Of a stretch of DNA of 64,000 nt, positions 1 through 9,849 are shown piece by piece. This DNA comes from Cyanophora paradoxa (taxonomy: Eukaryota; Glaucocystophyceae; Cyanophorales; Cyanophoraceae), in contig QPMI01000017.1 of the NCBI GenBank assembly GCA_004431415.1, positions 248,001 through 312,000 of the forward strand, written 5' to 3'. Positions within the stretch are counted from its first letter, which is position 1. Each line of letters begins with the position of its first letter. The notes beneath the pieces are model-generated. The model saw only the letters and a program-made list of their open reading frames with translations, was not told the origin of the DNA and did no database searches. The position numbers and the translations under genes are program-made.

Positions 1-1
1 T

Positions 2-226
2 GAAGTTATTCCCGAACCTGTTCATGTGGCAAAAGACTCACCTACAGAATTGATTGCAAAGACCATTGAGTATCAAGACTCCAACAAAACGGATTTGCCG
101 GTTCTCAATAAGTCGATCCTTCGGGTTGCCACTTCGCAGGCTGATCCAGTCAACTCGATTCCAAATGCTGCCCCAATGGTCTCTGGATTCGCCAAGCTTG
201 GTATAAGACCCGGTTATCGCCGTTAA
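2..226 (+). CDS. C-terminal end of an unidentified viral-block gene
   Basis: The frame is open from the first base of the window to a TAA at 224-226, so this is the 3' end of a gene that begins to the left. About 74 residues are visible. They are hydrophilic and Pro/Ser/Thr-rich, and end in a basic tail (GIRPGYRR). No domain is recognisable. The AT-rich composition matches the polymerase and integrase genes downstream, so it most likely belongs to the same element. In Polinton-like elements the structural genes lie near the replication genes, so a structural protein is possible, but that is a guess. Confidence 0.45.
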   Translation, partial: EVIPEPVHVAKDSPTELIAKTIEYQDSNKTDLPVLNKSILRVATSQADPVNSIPNAAPMVSGFAKLGIRPGYRR

Positions 227-579
227 GGATCAATCTGAATAATATAATTTCTCAAACATTGTTAGCGCTACGTAACCAATCCTATCCCGTAGGCTCAAAA
301 CTTCTTCATTTTTATGGAGGCGTTGTAGAGCGAAGTGAAATATCCATAGGTAAATCACTTTAATCACCTGTTCTACCGGGTTCAGTGGTAGAAACTTGCA
401 GCCGACAAGTGAACCTTCTGGGTATCGGTAGCTTTATCATTTTTCCAGCATCTTCTTTCGTACTGGATGCTCTGCAATCGGGACCAAAAATTGATTGGGT
501 TCTCACAAAGAATATATACACGACATAAAAACTACTTAAAGATTTCTTAACATATATTAAGAGAGTAGAAAGGACAAGA
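227..579. other. Intergenic, AT-rich, no gene seen
   Basis: This gap of 353 bases separates two plus-strand viral genes. A 76-codon minus-strand frame (360-590) has no recognisable features and overlaps the start of the next gene, so I do not call it. The last 60 bases are A/T-rich (TTAACATATATTAAGAG) and probably hold the promoter of the small protein starting at 580. Confidence 0.4.
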
Positions 580-843
580 ATGACGATCACAGAAGCCCAA
601 AAGAAAGCAACTTACCGCTACCGTAAAACAGAAAAGGGTATGTTAGCGCTTGCTAGGATTAATGAGAAACGCAATGCAAAATGGAACGAACTCTACAACA
701 ATGATGAAGAATTCAGACAAGCTCACATAATGACTTCATGCAAGGCTCAATATGTAAATAACACCATTCTCTATGTAAAGTATCTATTTGACGTTCCTCG
801 TACCAACCGCGGACGTCCATCAAAGTATGTTAATGCTTGTTAA
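580..843 (+). CDS. Small basic protein with a C-terminal AT-hook-like motif
   Basis: This is an 87-residue protein starting at an ATG preceded by AAGGACAAGA. It is rich in Lys, Arg, Asn and Tyr. Near the C-terminus (about residues 77-83) it has NRGRPSK, which fits the R-G-R-P core of an AT-hook, a minor-groove DNA-binding motif. The rest looks helical and charged, with no other domain seen. It lies upstream of the DNA polymerase on the same strand. I infer a small DNA-binding protein of the viral element; the function is not established. Base composition matches its viral neighbours. Confidence 0.5.
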   Translation: MTITEAQKKATYRYRKTEKGMLALARINEKRNAKWNELYNNDEEFRQAHIMTSCKAQYVNNTILYVKYLFDVPRTNRGRPSKYVNAC

Positions 844-849
844 TCGTTT

Positions 850-888
850 TTCTCAGCGCGATTGCTCTGAGAACCCGCGGAAACCGCG
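850..888 (+). terminator. Two adjacent hairpins after the small AT-hook gene
   Basis: A 7-bp perfect stem (TTCTCAG at 850-856 with CTGAGAA at 867-873) is followed at once by a 5-bp GC stem with a three-base loop (CGCGG at 876-880, AAA, CCGCG at 884-888). They begin seven bases after the stop codon at 843. Hairpins at gene ends act as transcript 3' signals in several large DNA viruses. That role here is inferred from position and symmetry only. Confidence 0.4.
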
Positions 889-1050
889 CTGGAAGCAAAA
901 CTATAAATCTTTCTGTTATTTTTAGAGTTCGATGATCGAGCCAACCCTTTGTTATTTTTATAAATGCCCTCGACTGAATTTATTTTGTTGGAGACTTTTG
1001 GTTTTGCCGGTAAAATTTGACGCGAGTATAAAATGACTTAAGGAAATAAA

Positions 1051-1069
1051 ATATAGAGTATATATAAAA
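1051..1069 (+). promoter_or_regulatory. TATA-like element before the polymerase gene
   Basis: ATATAGAGTATATATAAAA ends six bases before the ATG at 1076. Other genes of the viral block also have a TATA/TATAAA-like run just upstream of their ATG, for example about 9,497-9,507 (AAATATAAAAG) before the second DUF5710 gene and about 11,317-11,330 before the methyltransferase. A shared compact viral promoter is likely but untested. Confidence 0.4.
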
Positions 1070-1075
1070 GTGAAA

Positions 1076-4000
1076 ATGCCTCGCGCAGTAAGTATTCAGA
1101 ATGCTAGAAAGAGACAAGGAATGCTAGCAAAGCTTGGTTACCTTCTTGGTGTCGGAATCATAAATGAAGAGCAATTTAACGCATTGGGTTACTTTGCCTT
1201 CATTAAGAGACTTCGATCTGCTGGTCTGAAGGACATAAGCGATACAATTGATGGTATTATTGCCAGGGGTGAGGGCAGACTGAATGAGCAGGATGAAATC
1301 GAGAGATTTGGTAACGTTGAGGTTATTGAAGGTGGAAATAAGAAGACCAAAGCAGAGCGGATCGCTGAAAAACGAGACAAGAGAGCTGAAAGGAAGCAGC
1401 AGAAGAAGCAGAAGAAAGCAGGGAGAACCGCTAAGAATGTTGAGAAGCAGAAGGTTAGAGAAAGAATAGCAAAGGAGGCAAAACAGCAGAGAGAGGATGA
1501 GAAGAAGCAACGAGAGGAGGCAGAGGTGATGCAGGCTATGAATAGTCTTGTAAGTGAGGTCACTTGGAGGAACCAGACCAAAGATAACATCGCTTCTGCC
1601 CATGAGTTTATTGATAGGGTTGTTCGTTGGGATCCCTTTTACAATCGTTTTCGAGATGCTCTTCGTAACAGACGAGGTATTAAGTATAACCTCTACAGCA
1701 TGGCGAGATATGTGAAAGTGGCAACTGGAGAAATAAGAACCATGCAATGGACCACCCCATTCTACCTTCTTGTCAATGATCAAGAGATTGTTGATACTGT
1801 TGATGAATCAATTGATGCATTGCAGGAGGTTCTCACTTCACCTGATAGTTGGAAGCTAGAAAACATCTTAACAGTTCGCTTGCAGATTCTTACTTATCAG
1901 CCACTCGCAGGTAGCTCCTATATTGACCTCCACCAGGAATAAAAAAGCGTAAAGCTGTGATTAATCCACAGAACAAAGATAATAAATGTTTCGCATGGGC
2001 GGTAACTATTGGACTACATCAACATGAGCTATCTCATAAACACCGATATGATGTAAAGCGATACAAGAAGTATGAGAATGAGTTCAATTGGAATAAGTTT
2101 GAGTTCCCATTCAAGAATGATCCTCGTCAGTACGAACGAGCATCAAAAATGATTGGTCGACCAATCAATGTGTATATGGTCGATCGATCACATATCGTTC
2201 CAGTCCATATCTGTAAGGACCCATCCCAACAACATCTTACAATTGACATTCTTCTGTGGACTGTCAACGAAAAAACCCACTATGGTTACATTTCTAGCAT
2301 GTCAAGGTTAATATCGAATTCACACCATGGAACTCGCCATTTCTGTAAAGCTTGTTTGAGAGGGTTCACCAGTGAAACGGTATTGGAGACCCACATTAAA
2401 CACAACAAGTGTTACGATCGACCAAATGCAACAGTTGACACAATGCCACCAAGCGGATCTAAGACCAAGTGGGACCCAAAGAGACATGTTGACAAGACTG
2501 TATGGCATCCAATGTTTGTTGTTGCTGACTTTGAATGTATATTGCAAAAGGTGGATGAGACACGAGGTGAAAACACTGCAGTCTACCAGAAACACATTCC
2601 CAGTGGATACAAAATCATGGTTATCCACAACGATGAGATTATCAAACAGGTATTGTATCGAAAGGAGAACCCAGAGAACGATGATGAGGTTACACAGCAC
2701 TTTATGGAGACACTGAAAACGATTGAATCCGATTTACTTGAGAAGCTTAGACATGTTGCCCAATGGTTATGGAACAATGGCACAAAGAGGATTACAGAGA
2801 TTCTGTTGCTTGCTACATCTGTGGAGATGAGTTTGGAGCTACTGTAACCGATGATAATGGTAACACATATCAAGTTAAAAAGGTTAGAGACCACGACCAC
2901 GTTACAGGAGATTACATTGGAGCAGCTTGCAATACTTGCAATCTGAAACGAAAGATCAATCCAAAGATCCCAGTTGTGTTCCACAATCTAAAAGGTTACG
3001 ATGGACACTATATTCTGAAGGCTTTGAATTTCAATGAACCTGGTAAGGAAATTCGTTGCATTGCCCAGAATTTTGAGAAGTTCATAGCATTCGATATGGG
3101 ACCATACAAGTTCATGGACTCTCTGAATTTCATGGCTTCGAGCCTTGATGGTCTGGTAAAGAATCTCAGTAAGAATAATTTCAAATTCACCAATGAGTGG
3201 TGTGATTCTGTAAATTATTCACAGGAACAGCGAGAGCTACTGATGCAAAAGGGACACTTCCCTTACGATTACCTGGATAGCTTCGAGAAACTCAGTGAGA
3301 CCCAATTACCTCCCAAAGAAGCTTTCTACTCGAAACTCAATGATACTGAATTGAGTGATTCTGACTACAAGCATTGCCAGATGGTATGGGATGCTTTCAA
3401 CTGCAAGACTCTCGGAGATTATCACGATATCTATCTTGCTACTGATGTTGCTCTGCTTGCTGACGTTTTCAATACATTCCGCAATGTTTGCTACAGTAAT
3501 TATAAGATCGATCCTATTCATTTCATTTCAGCCCCTCACCTGTCGTGGTTCGCGATGTTGAAATATACAGGTGTGGAGTTGGAGCAATTGAGTGACCCTG
3601 AAATGTATAGATTCTTTGAACTTGGAATTCGTGGAGGTGTTTGCATGGTTCCCAATCGTTATGCAGAGGCTAATAACCCTACATGAAGTCTTATGATCCA
3701 TCAAAGTCAACAAAGTATATCACCACTTGGGATGCCAACAATCTGTATGGGAAAGCGATGAGTTTCAAGCTACCAGAGGTGGATTTGAGTGGATTGATGA
3801 CATCGAGAATTTCGATTATATGGGCTTTGATGTGGAAGGTGATAGAGGTGCAACTTTGGAGGTTGACTTGGAATATCCAGAACACCTACATGATCTTCAC
3901 AGTGATTTACCTCTTGCTCCCGAATCTCTAATAATCACCAAGTCAATGATTTCACCAACACAGCTTGAAATGATTGGTGATGAAAAACTACCCCAGACTC

Positions 4001-5099
4001 GTAAGTTGGTTCCCAATCTGATGAACAAGACCAATTACATCCTACACATCAAAAACTTGCAGTACTACATCTCAAAAGGATTGAAGGTAACAAAGGTTCA
4101 TCGTGGGATTATGTATGATCAATCTGAGTGGCTGAGACCATACATCGATTTCAATACCGGACTGCGGACGCAAGCTCGTAATGATTTCGAGAAAGATTTC
4201 TACAAACTCATGAATAACTCAGTTTTCGGAAAGACCATGGAGAACGTTCGCAAGCGAAGTAACATAAAGCTTTGCAACGATCCCAGGGTGCAGCTCAAAC
4301 ACAACGGCAATCCATTGTTGAAGACAGTGAAGATTATCAATGAGAATCTTACTGCTTTAGAGTTCTATAAGGGTTCTATTATGTTGGATAAACCCATTTA
4401 TGTTGGTCAGGCTATCTTGGATCTGTCCAAACTAATCATGTATCGTTTCCATTACGATTACATCATGGTGAAGTATGGACCTGGATCAGCCAAGCTGCTC
4501 ATGACTGATACAGATTCCCTGTATTATCTGATTGAGACTGACGATATCTACAAAGACATGATTGAGGATTCTCATTGGTTTGATCAGTCTGATTACAGCA
4601 AATCCCACATCTGTTACAACCCTAAAAATAAAAGGTTCCCGGTTTGTTCAAGGATGATTGTGGTGATTATCTCGTTACAAGGTTTGCTGGTTACAAACCA
4701 AAAGCATACTCCTACGAGAAGGAGTTGAATGTTAAGGCTCTGGGATCAGAAGAAAATGTAAAACAGGTGATTGCTGACAAGTTGAAGGATTTGTTAAGAG
4801 TGAAGTCGAATGCTACGGAAGCTGATGTTATTGATAGTAAGGTTAAGAAGTTGAAGGGAGTTCAGCGGTCAGTAGTGCAGAATAGGTTAGAGTTCCTACA
4901 ATTCTACATCACTGTCATGTATCCAATGAAGGAGCGGGAGAAAGTAACAGTTCGAGGTTTCCGATCAAAGAACCACGAGGTAACAACGCAGGAAATGAAG
5001 AAAAGGGCATTCAATGCGCTCGATACTAAGAGGTATCTTTGTGAGGACCTCTATACTACTCTTGCGATTGGACACTATAAAACAAAAACAACACTATAA
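1076..5099 (+). CDS. Protein-primed family B DNA polymerase (Polinton/PLV type), five frame breaks
   Basis: This gene replicates the element's DNA. The first part (to about 1,930) has an unknown N-terminal region with a Lys/Glu-rich coiled stretch near residues 95-150. It then shows the Polinton landmarks in order: GSSYI and KAVINPQNKDNKCF near the polymerase N-domain, a C2H2-like finger (FCKACLRGF, about 2,340), exonuclease I (VADFEC, about 2,525), a Cys/His zinc-HNH insert (CYICGDEF to GAACNTCN, about 2,810-2,945), exonuclease II (FHNLKGYDGHYI, about 2,980), DANNLYGKAM (about 3,730), the NNSVFGKTMEN motif (about 4,215) and the catalytic DTDS (about 4,507). The frame shifts by -1 near 1,930, 2,760, 3,678, 3,776 and 4,630. 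No motif is lost and no other stop interrupts it. The ATG at 1076 is preferred to the in-frame GTG at 1070. The family assignment is firm; intactness in the real genome is uncertain. Confidence 0.85.
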
Positions 5100-5104
5100 T
5101 AAGG

Positions 5105-6162
5105 ATGGACCAGGTTCTGAGTTATACCAAGTATCGACAGAAATTGATTAAAGAAGGTATCACATTTGATGAGGAAGAACTAAGAAAGCGTTTTAAAATC
5201 AAGAGCTTGAGCAGATCTTTAAGAAGCCCAAAAAGCAAAAGTCTTTCTTGCGGATCATTGCTCCACCCAATTCCTTTCAGGTTGATGTGATTTATTTCAA
5301 AAGCTACAAGACAGCAACACATGGAGTGGATAGGATGCTGGGATTTGTCGATATATTGAGTCGGAAAGCATTTGTATACCCTTTCAAGCCAAAGGATTCG
5401 AAAATCGATATTTTCAACAGGTTCAAAGTTGAGGCAGGCAAGGTTAGTGCTATCTCAGGAGACAATGAGTTCTCTGCTGAGATTTATAGGAAATGGTGTG
5501 AGGAAAACAATGTTACACTCTACACTGATGTAGCTAAGAATGACCACATCACAGTAGGTGATAAACTTGGTATTATCGATAGGTTCACCAGAACTTTTAA
5601 ACAATATTTGAGAAAAGCAATAGTTTCGAGTGGGAACCCAAAATGGACTGATTATTACAAACAGGTTCTGGCAACTTACAACAACAGTCCACACACTTCC
5701 CTAAAGAATGATTCACCCAATGCAGTGTATGGGAATAACGAGAAAGAATCGTTCATATATTTGCGTGATGCATTGCATAACAAACGTATTAAAGAAGGTA
5801 GCCCAACAGTAAAGGAGGGAGATTATGTTCGAGCTGTAACTGAAAAGAAGACTTTCGATAAAGAAGGAGCAAGATACAGCAAACAAGTGTATAAAGTAGC
5901 AGGCAAGGTAGGTAATCGATTTAGTTTATTGGAAGAGAATGAGGGAGAGAGTCCAAAGGAAGTAAAACGAAACTTTAAACTGAACGAGTTGCAAAAAGTA
6001 GATAAGGCAGCAATTGTTAAGATTCCCACACAGAAGCGTGTGGAGCGAGTGAAAAAAACAACGAAGGTAAATAGATTAGTAGCAAAAGAGGGTATCAAGC
6101 CCAATAGGAGCAAAGTAGTTAGGAAGAGGTATAATTTACGAAGCGGGTTGACTAGACGTTAG
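5105..6162 (+). CDS. Retroviral-type (rve) integrase 1, one frame break
   Basis: This is a DDE-fold integrase that would insert the element into host DNA. It begins five bases after the polymerase stop, at an ATG (MDQVLSYTKY). The frame breaks at the AAAA run 5195-5198 and continues to 6162. The rve core holds FQVDVIYF (first Asp, about 5,280), SGDNEFSA (second Asp, about 5,460) and GIIDRFTRTF (about 5,575), where retroviral integrases normally have Glu. A basic C-terminal tail follows, with several Lys/Arg clusters (about 5,980-6,160) that probably bind DNA. It pairs with the polymerase as the usual Polinton replication/integration set. The fold is confident; activity with Asp in the third position is not proven. 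Confidence 0.8.
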
Positions 6163-6521
6163 GCTGTGAGGTATGAACCATCTTTCGATTCAACAATTTT
6201 CGTGATAGGTCTGAACACTTTGAAAATTTCTTTATAATGGATTCCTTTAACATACCAACCCTTATGAATTGGGTCCCATCTGAGACCATAAGATTTCGCT
6301 AATTGGATGTCTTTGAAAGCAACTTGACAAAACATTTTAACATTAATGTATTTGATTTCGTCTTCTGTTAGTTTTCGGAATTCTTTGAAGATCTCACTGT
6401 TTTCATCTTCAACAAACCATAGCTTCTTTTCAAAATCCCATTTTGCTCCTTTTGATTTCACGGATTCGCGATCATCATATCGAGAGAAAATGTAAAAGCG
6501 TTGTTGTGGCTTGGTTTCCAT
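6159..6521 (-). CDS. DUF5710 protein, two repeats (copy 1)
   Basis: This is a 120-residue intact protein on the minus strand, overlapping the end of integrase 1 by four bases. It contains two copies of the DUF5710 pattern, a basic/aromatic motif of the form (A)K-x-x-G-x-(K/R)-W-D-x-x-x-x-x-W-(F/Y)-V. They are KSKGAKWDFEKKLWFV (about residues 23-38) and KSYGLRWDPIHKGWYV (about 77-92). DUF5710 modules often accompany DNA-processing proteins in mobile elements; their biochemical role is unknown. A second two-repeat member follows integrase 2 at 9,510, so the integrase-DUF5710 pair occurs twice in this block. Confidence 0.7.
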   Translation of the reverse strand: METKPQQRFYIFSRYDDRESVKSKGAKWDFEKKLWFVEDENSEIFKEFRKLTEDEIKYINVKMFCQVAFKDIQLAKSYGLRWDPIHKGWYVKGIHYKEIFKVFRPITKIVESKDGSYLTA

Positions 6522-6742
6522 TTTTATTCAGATTATCAGATTATTTTTATATGAAACAATCAATGAGGAATAACCGAGATTATGATATAACATCGATTGT
6601 TGTTACTGAGGCTTACTGAGATTTTACGTTTTGTTTTGTGTGGTTACTGTGAATGGTTTGTTTTTGATTTGGTTTTGTCGAAACGTTTGTGGAATATCGA
6701 AAAGTTTAAAGTTTATTCGATTTTATTACCATATATAATTTC
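6522..6742. other. Junction between the two viral units
   Basis: This is an AT-rich stretch without a gene. The helicase frame downstream is open only from about 6,710 and has no ATG. The part of a helicase that should precede it is absent here, so the junction between the two units, or a deletion, lies in or near this stretch. I found no terminal inverted repeat. Confidence 0.4.
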
Positions 6743-8070
6743 GTGGGGCAGTATGCCCAATTTACATTTTTTTATTGCTTAGTCATTTGCCCCTATAACA
6801 AACAGTGCGCAGAGCTGAGGGACTCTCTCAAAGTCCGCGGAATCGAGAATATTACCGTTCGCACTTTGTATAATGTTCTCGGGATCCGTGTCTCAAATGA
6901 TCAGACCTACGAAGAGGCTATGAGCGAAAAAGACCAGAGGGCGTTTGTCTCCGAGTTCAGCCACATTATGTTCGACGAGATATTCGCGTATTCTGTAAAA
7001 GATCTCGCTAAGATCAAGTCGTTTATCGATCGCTACCCGGATATCAAATATTTGGCTAATGGCGATACCTATCAGAACGAACCGATTAATGACGAGCTCT
7101 CGGTTTCTGATCGCAAGGGCTACTATAAGCGCGCTGTGCAGAGCATGTTCCCTAACGTCCTGAGTCTACGCATTAACAAGCGGCACAAGAAGGAGACAGA
7201 CCGTGAATTAATTGGGGCGATCAAAGAGGATCTCTTCGAAAACGGACTCGAAGCCGCACAGATTATCTCGAAATACGGGTTGCCGACAATTAATGATCTA
7301 AGCGCTATCCCCGACGGCTACTTTGGCATTGCTTACAGAAACGAAATGACCTTAGCCTATAACAAACTGATGCACGATAGACGGAAAGTAAATATCCCAA
7401 CCGTAGAGGTCAATGGCATCAAATTCTACAAGGGTCTGGAAGTCGTTTGTCGCAGGTATCTACGCATTTCGCGGTCTGAGGGTGAGTCTATTAATGCATA
7501 CACGAATTACACCTATCGAATCACCAAAATCACCAAGCAAATGGTCACATTAACTGACGTTTTCGATGGCGTCACGTTCGAGGTTCCGTGCGCGATGTTA
7601 GAACATTTTTCTCTCCTTATGCAGGAACAGGTCATTCAACGCAAGGTCTCACACTTGATTCGGGCATTGTCATTTGTGAGGCTACGTTCCGCTATACCAC
7701 TCGCGAATGGTTCTATACCGCTCTCACTCGTAACCGCGATCTGTCCACTGTGCTGATTTATACACCGATTCACAAGTTCCAAGGAAAGAGCGACTACATC
7801 GAATATCTGAAAACGAAGATCCGCGGATATAAATGCCAGGATCAGCGTGCCGGGCGCGATTTCAACGAAGCGGATTATATTACGCCGGAGTGGATATTAG
7901 AGCGCAAGAAGCAACAGAAGGGCGCCTGTGCGATCTGTTCCCTTCCGATTCCGATTGAGCCGCAAGATCCGAATTATAGGCTCGTCGTGGATCGCATCAA
8001 TAATAAGCGCCCACATCTTAAAGACAATTGTCAACTCGCGCATCACGGGTGCAATTGCAGCAAAAAATAA
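6743..8070 (+). CDS. Superfamily 1 helicase fused to an HNH-like zinc domain; 5' truncated, one frame break
   Basis: The visible part starts after the P-loop. LVICPYNKQCAELR resembles helicase motif Ia, HIMFDEI (about 6,965) is the Walker B/DE motif, and GHSTQGLT with FYTALTRNRD (about 7,630-7,735) are motifs V and VI of Pif1/UvrD-type helicases. The C-terminal 65 residues hold CAICSLPIPI, then VVDRINN and HHGCNC, an HNH/zinc-type endonuclease signature. The frame shifts by -1 in the TTTTT run at 7606-7610. No ATG exists at the 5' end and the Walker A segment is missing, so this copy cannot be a full ATPase as it stands. It could be a remnant, or its 5' part may be lost in the assembly. It is followed by integrase 2 with an 18-base gap. 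Confidence 0.7.
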
Positions 8071-8088
8071 ACAGGGTTAATTAGAAGA

Positions 8089-9471
8089 ATGTCACGGATC
8101 GTCAGAAGGGTAGCGGGCGAGGAAACGGAGACCACCATTCTACCTATCGCGGTTCCTGAAACTGAGCAAGTCCCCCAAAAAATCACAAAACGCCAAGCAA
8201 AATCAAATTTATTAGGAGATGTTCCTTTTAGCATTGCTAACCCGTCCTCTAAGATCGTGCGACGCATGTATGACCCGAAGACAGGTTTTAAGAACCCGTC
8301 CGCGATATACGAAGAGCTGAGAAAAGAGGACAAGACCCTCACATTAAAAGAAGTGCAAGATGTCGCAGCGAAACAAGAATTTATGCAGATCAACAAGAAG
8401 CCCCCCGCACCGACCCAAACAGCTTTTATTCCCATCACAGCCCCGCCGTGGTGCTACCAAGCCGATCTCATCTTTTATCTCTCATATGGCAGCTATAATT
8501 CCGGCTACATTGCAGTCCTTACTCTCATCGAGATGACAAGCCGAAAAGCATATGCCAAGAAGTTAAAGAACAAAGAGGGCGCAAGTGTTGCCGCCGCTTT
8601 TGCGGAGATGCTTACAGAGCTCCCGGCTCCGATGATTCGATTGGAGACAGATAACGGCTCAGAATTCATCGCGAAGGAGTTTCAGGAGGTCGTTAAAAGC
8701 AATGGAATAGAGCACCGCTTTAAACAGGTCGGAGATCACACTTCGCTGGGAATAATGAATCGCTTTCATTTGACCCTAAAAACGATGATAAACAATTACT
8801 GTGTCGCATATAATACTGTGCGGTTTATGGACAAGCTGGACGACTTCGTTTTCAATTATAATAACACCATTCACAGAACCATAGGAATGAAACCCGCAGA
8901 TGTTAAGCTTTCTGATATGGAGCGGATCCGAGCGGCTATTATTTCAAGGAAGAACACAATCGTAAAGGATATATTCAGCGACTTTAAGCCGGGTCTCCAC
9001 GTCCGCCTGTTATTGCCGAGATCAAAATTCGATAAAGGGGCGACTCAAAGGTATAGCCGAGAGGTCTACAAAATTGCGGGAAGGAGAGGAAACGCGATAG
9101 AGGTGCAAGATGCAGCGGGGAACGTTATGCCGAAGCTTTTTAAGCCGCACGAATTGCAAATCATTACAGAGGTCGAGGCTGTGGTGGAGCCATCAGGCAA
9201 CGCTATTTTAGCGGCTGATGTAGAGGCAGCTTCGATCCGGCAGGTTCAAAAGGAAGGCATAGATGTCGCCGCAAGTGTTCCGAAAGGGGCTTTATTGGAA
9301 GATCGCGCAGAAAAGACAAAGAGGGCGCTGAGAGAGCTCGCTAAACTAACGATCGCGGGAACTGAGAAGCTCTCAGAGGTAAACAGTCAGAGGTGGTATA
9401 AATCGTTCAAGAATCAGAGCGCAAGCTACACAGCCCCTACTACGCGCATTCTTCGGTCTTCTCGTTCATAA
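8089..9471 (+). CDS. Retroviral-type (rve) integrase 2 with a changed third catalytic residue
   Basis: This is an intact 460-residue protein. An N-terminal helical region (residues 1-120) precedes the rve core: CYQADLIFYL (first Asp, about residue 125), ETDNGSEF (second Asp, about residue 186) and GIMNRFHLTL (about residue 222). There, Asn stands where integrases have Glu and where the first integrase of this block has Asp. The C-terminal half (SKFDKGATQRYSREVYKI and after) resembles integrase 1 (YSKQVYKVAG), so the two are homologous but diverged. Lacking both Glu and Asp in the third position, this copy may be catalytically impaired, or it may belong to a variant family. It is followed by the second DUF5710 gene. 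Confidence 0.75.
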   Translation: MSRIVRRVAGEETETTILPIAVPETEQVPQKITKRQAKSNLLGDVPFSIANPSSKIVRRMYDPKTGFKNPSAIYEELRKEDKTLTLKEVQDVAAKQEFMQINKKPPAPTQTAFIPITAPPWCYQADLIFYLSYGSYNSGYIAVLTLIEMTSRKAYAKKLKNKEGASVAAAFAEMLTELPAPMIRLETDNGSEFIAKEFQEVVKSNGIEHRFKQVGDHTSLGIMNRFHLTLKTMINNYCVAYNTVRFMDKLDDFVFNYNNTIHRTIGMKPADVKLSDMERIRAAIISRKNTIVKDIFSDFKPGLHVRLLLPRSKFDKGATQRYSREVYKIAGRRGNAIEVQDAAGNVMPKLFKPHELQIITEVEAVVEPSGNAILAADVEAASIRQVQKEGIDVAASVPKGALLEDRAEKTKRALRELAKLTIAGTEKLSEVNSQRWYKSFKNQSASYTAPTTRILRSSRS

Positions 9472-9509
9472 CAAACCCGAAATTATTTTCTCCGGTAAAT
9501 ATAAAAGAG

Positions 9510-9824
9510 ATGGAGGGTGAAAAGTATTATGTTGATATTCCGTTTGATAAAAAAGACGTTGCGAAATCCCTCGGTGGAAAGTGGGATCGTGAGAATTCAT
9601 GCTGGTATGTCACGAAGAAAGATCACCCCCTATGCTCTCAGTTCAAAACTCTAAGCTATGAGCAAGTGTATCAAAGAAACGTGAAGGTTTACCTCGATAT
9701 TCCTTATGAATTTAAGGATCAAGCGAAGGCTGAGAAAGCCCGCTGGGATCCCGTTATGCGATGCTGGTATGTCATGGGTCTCGATCACCCGCTAATGGGC
9801 AAGTTTCCGATCAAGGAGCATTAA
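9510..9824 (+). CDS. DUF5710 protein, two repeats (copy 2)
   Basis: This is an intact 104-residue protein starting at an ATG just after AAATATAAAAG. Two DUF5710 repeats are clear: AKSLGGKWDRENSCWYV (about residues 16-32) and AKAEKARWDPVMRCWYV (about 72-88). Each follows a short strand of the form VDIPF/LDIPY. It lies 38 bases downstream of integrase 2 on the same strand, whereas copy 1 lies convergent to integrase 1. The two proteins share the architecture but little else, so they are old duplicates or came in with two related elements. Function unknown. Confidence 0.7.
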   Translation: MEGEKYYVDIPFDKKDVAKSLGGKWDRENSCWYVTKKDHPLCSQFKTLSYEQVYQRNVKVYLDIPYEFKDQAKAEKARWDPVMRCWYVMGLDHPLMGKFPIKEH

Positions 9825-9849
9825 ATATATCTGTCGTTTTTTTCATTTT

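Noticed and set aside
1124-1783. 219-codon minus-strand frame inside the polymerase gene
   Set aside because: Leu/Ser/Cys-rich reverse image of a Lys/Glu-rich coiled segment; no motif, fully overlapped by the polymerase N-terminal region.
1940-1947. A_AAA_AAG slippery-like sequence as a programmed -1 frameshift site in the polymerase
   Set aside because: The upstream frame stops at the TAA (1940-1942) that begins this run, so ribosomes would terminate before slipping. The coding continuity shifts earlier, near 1,930, and the other breaks lack slippery heptamers.
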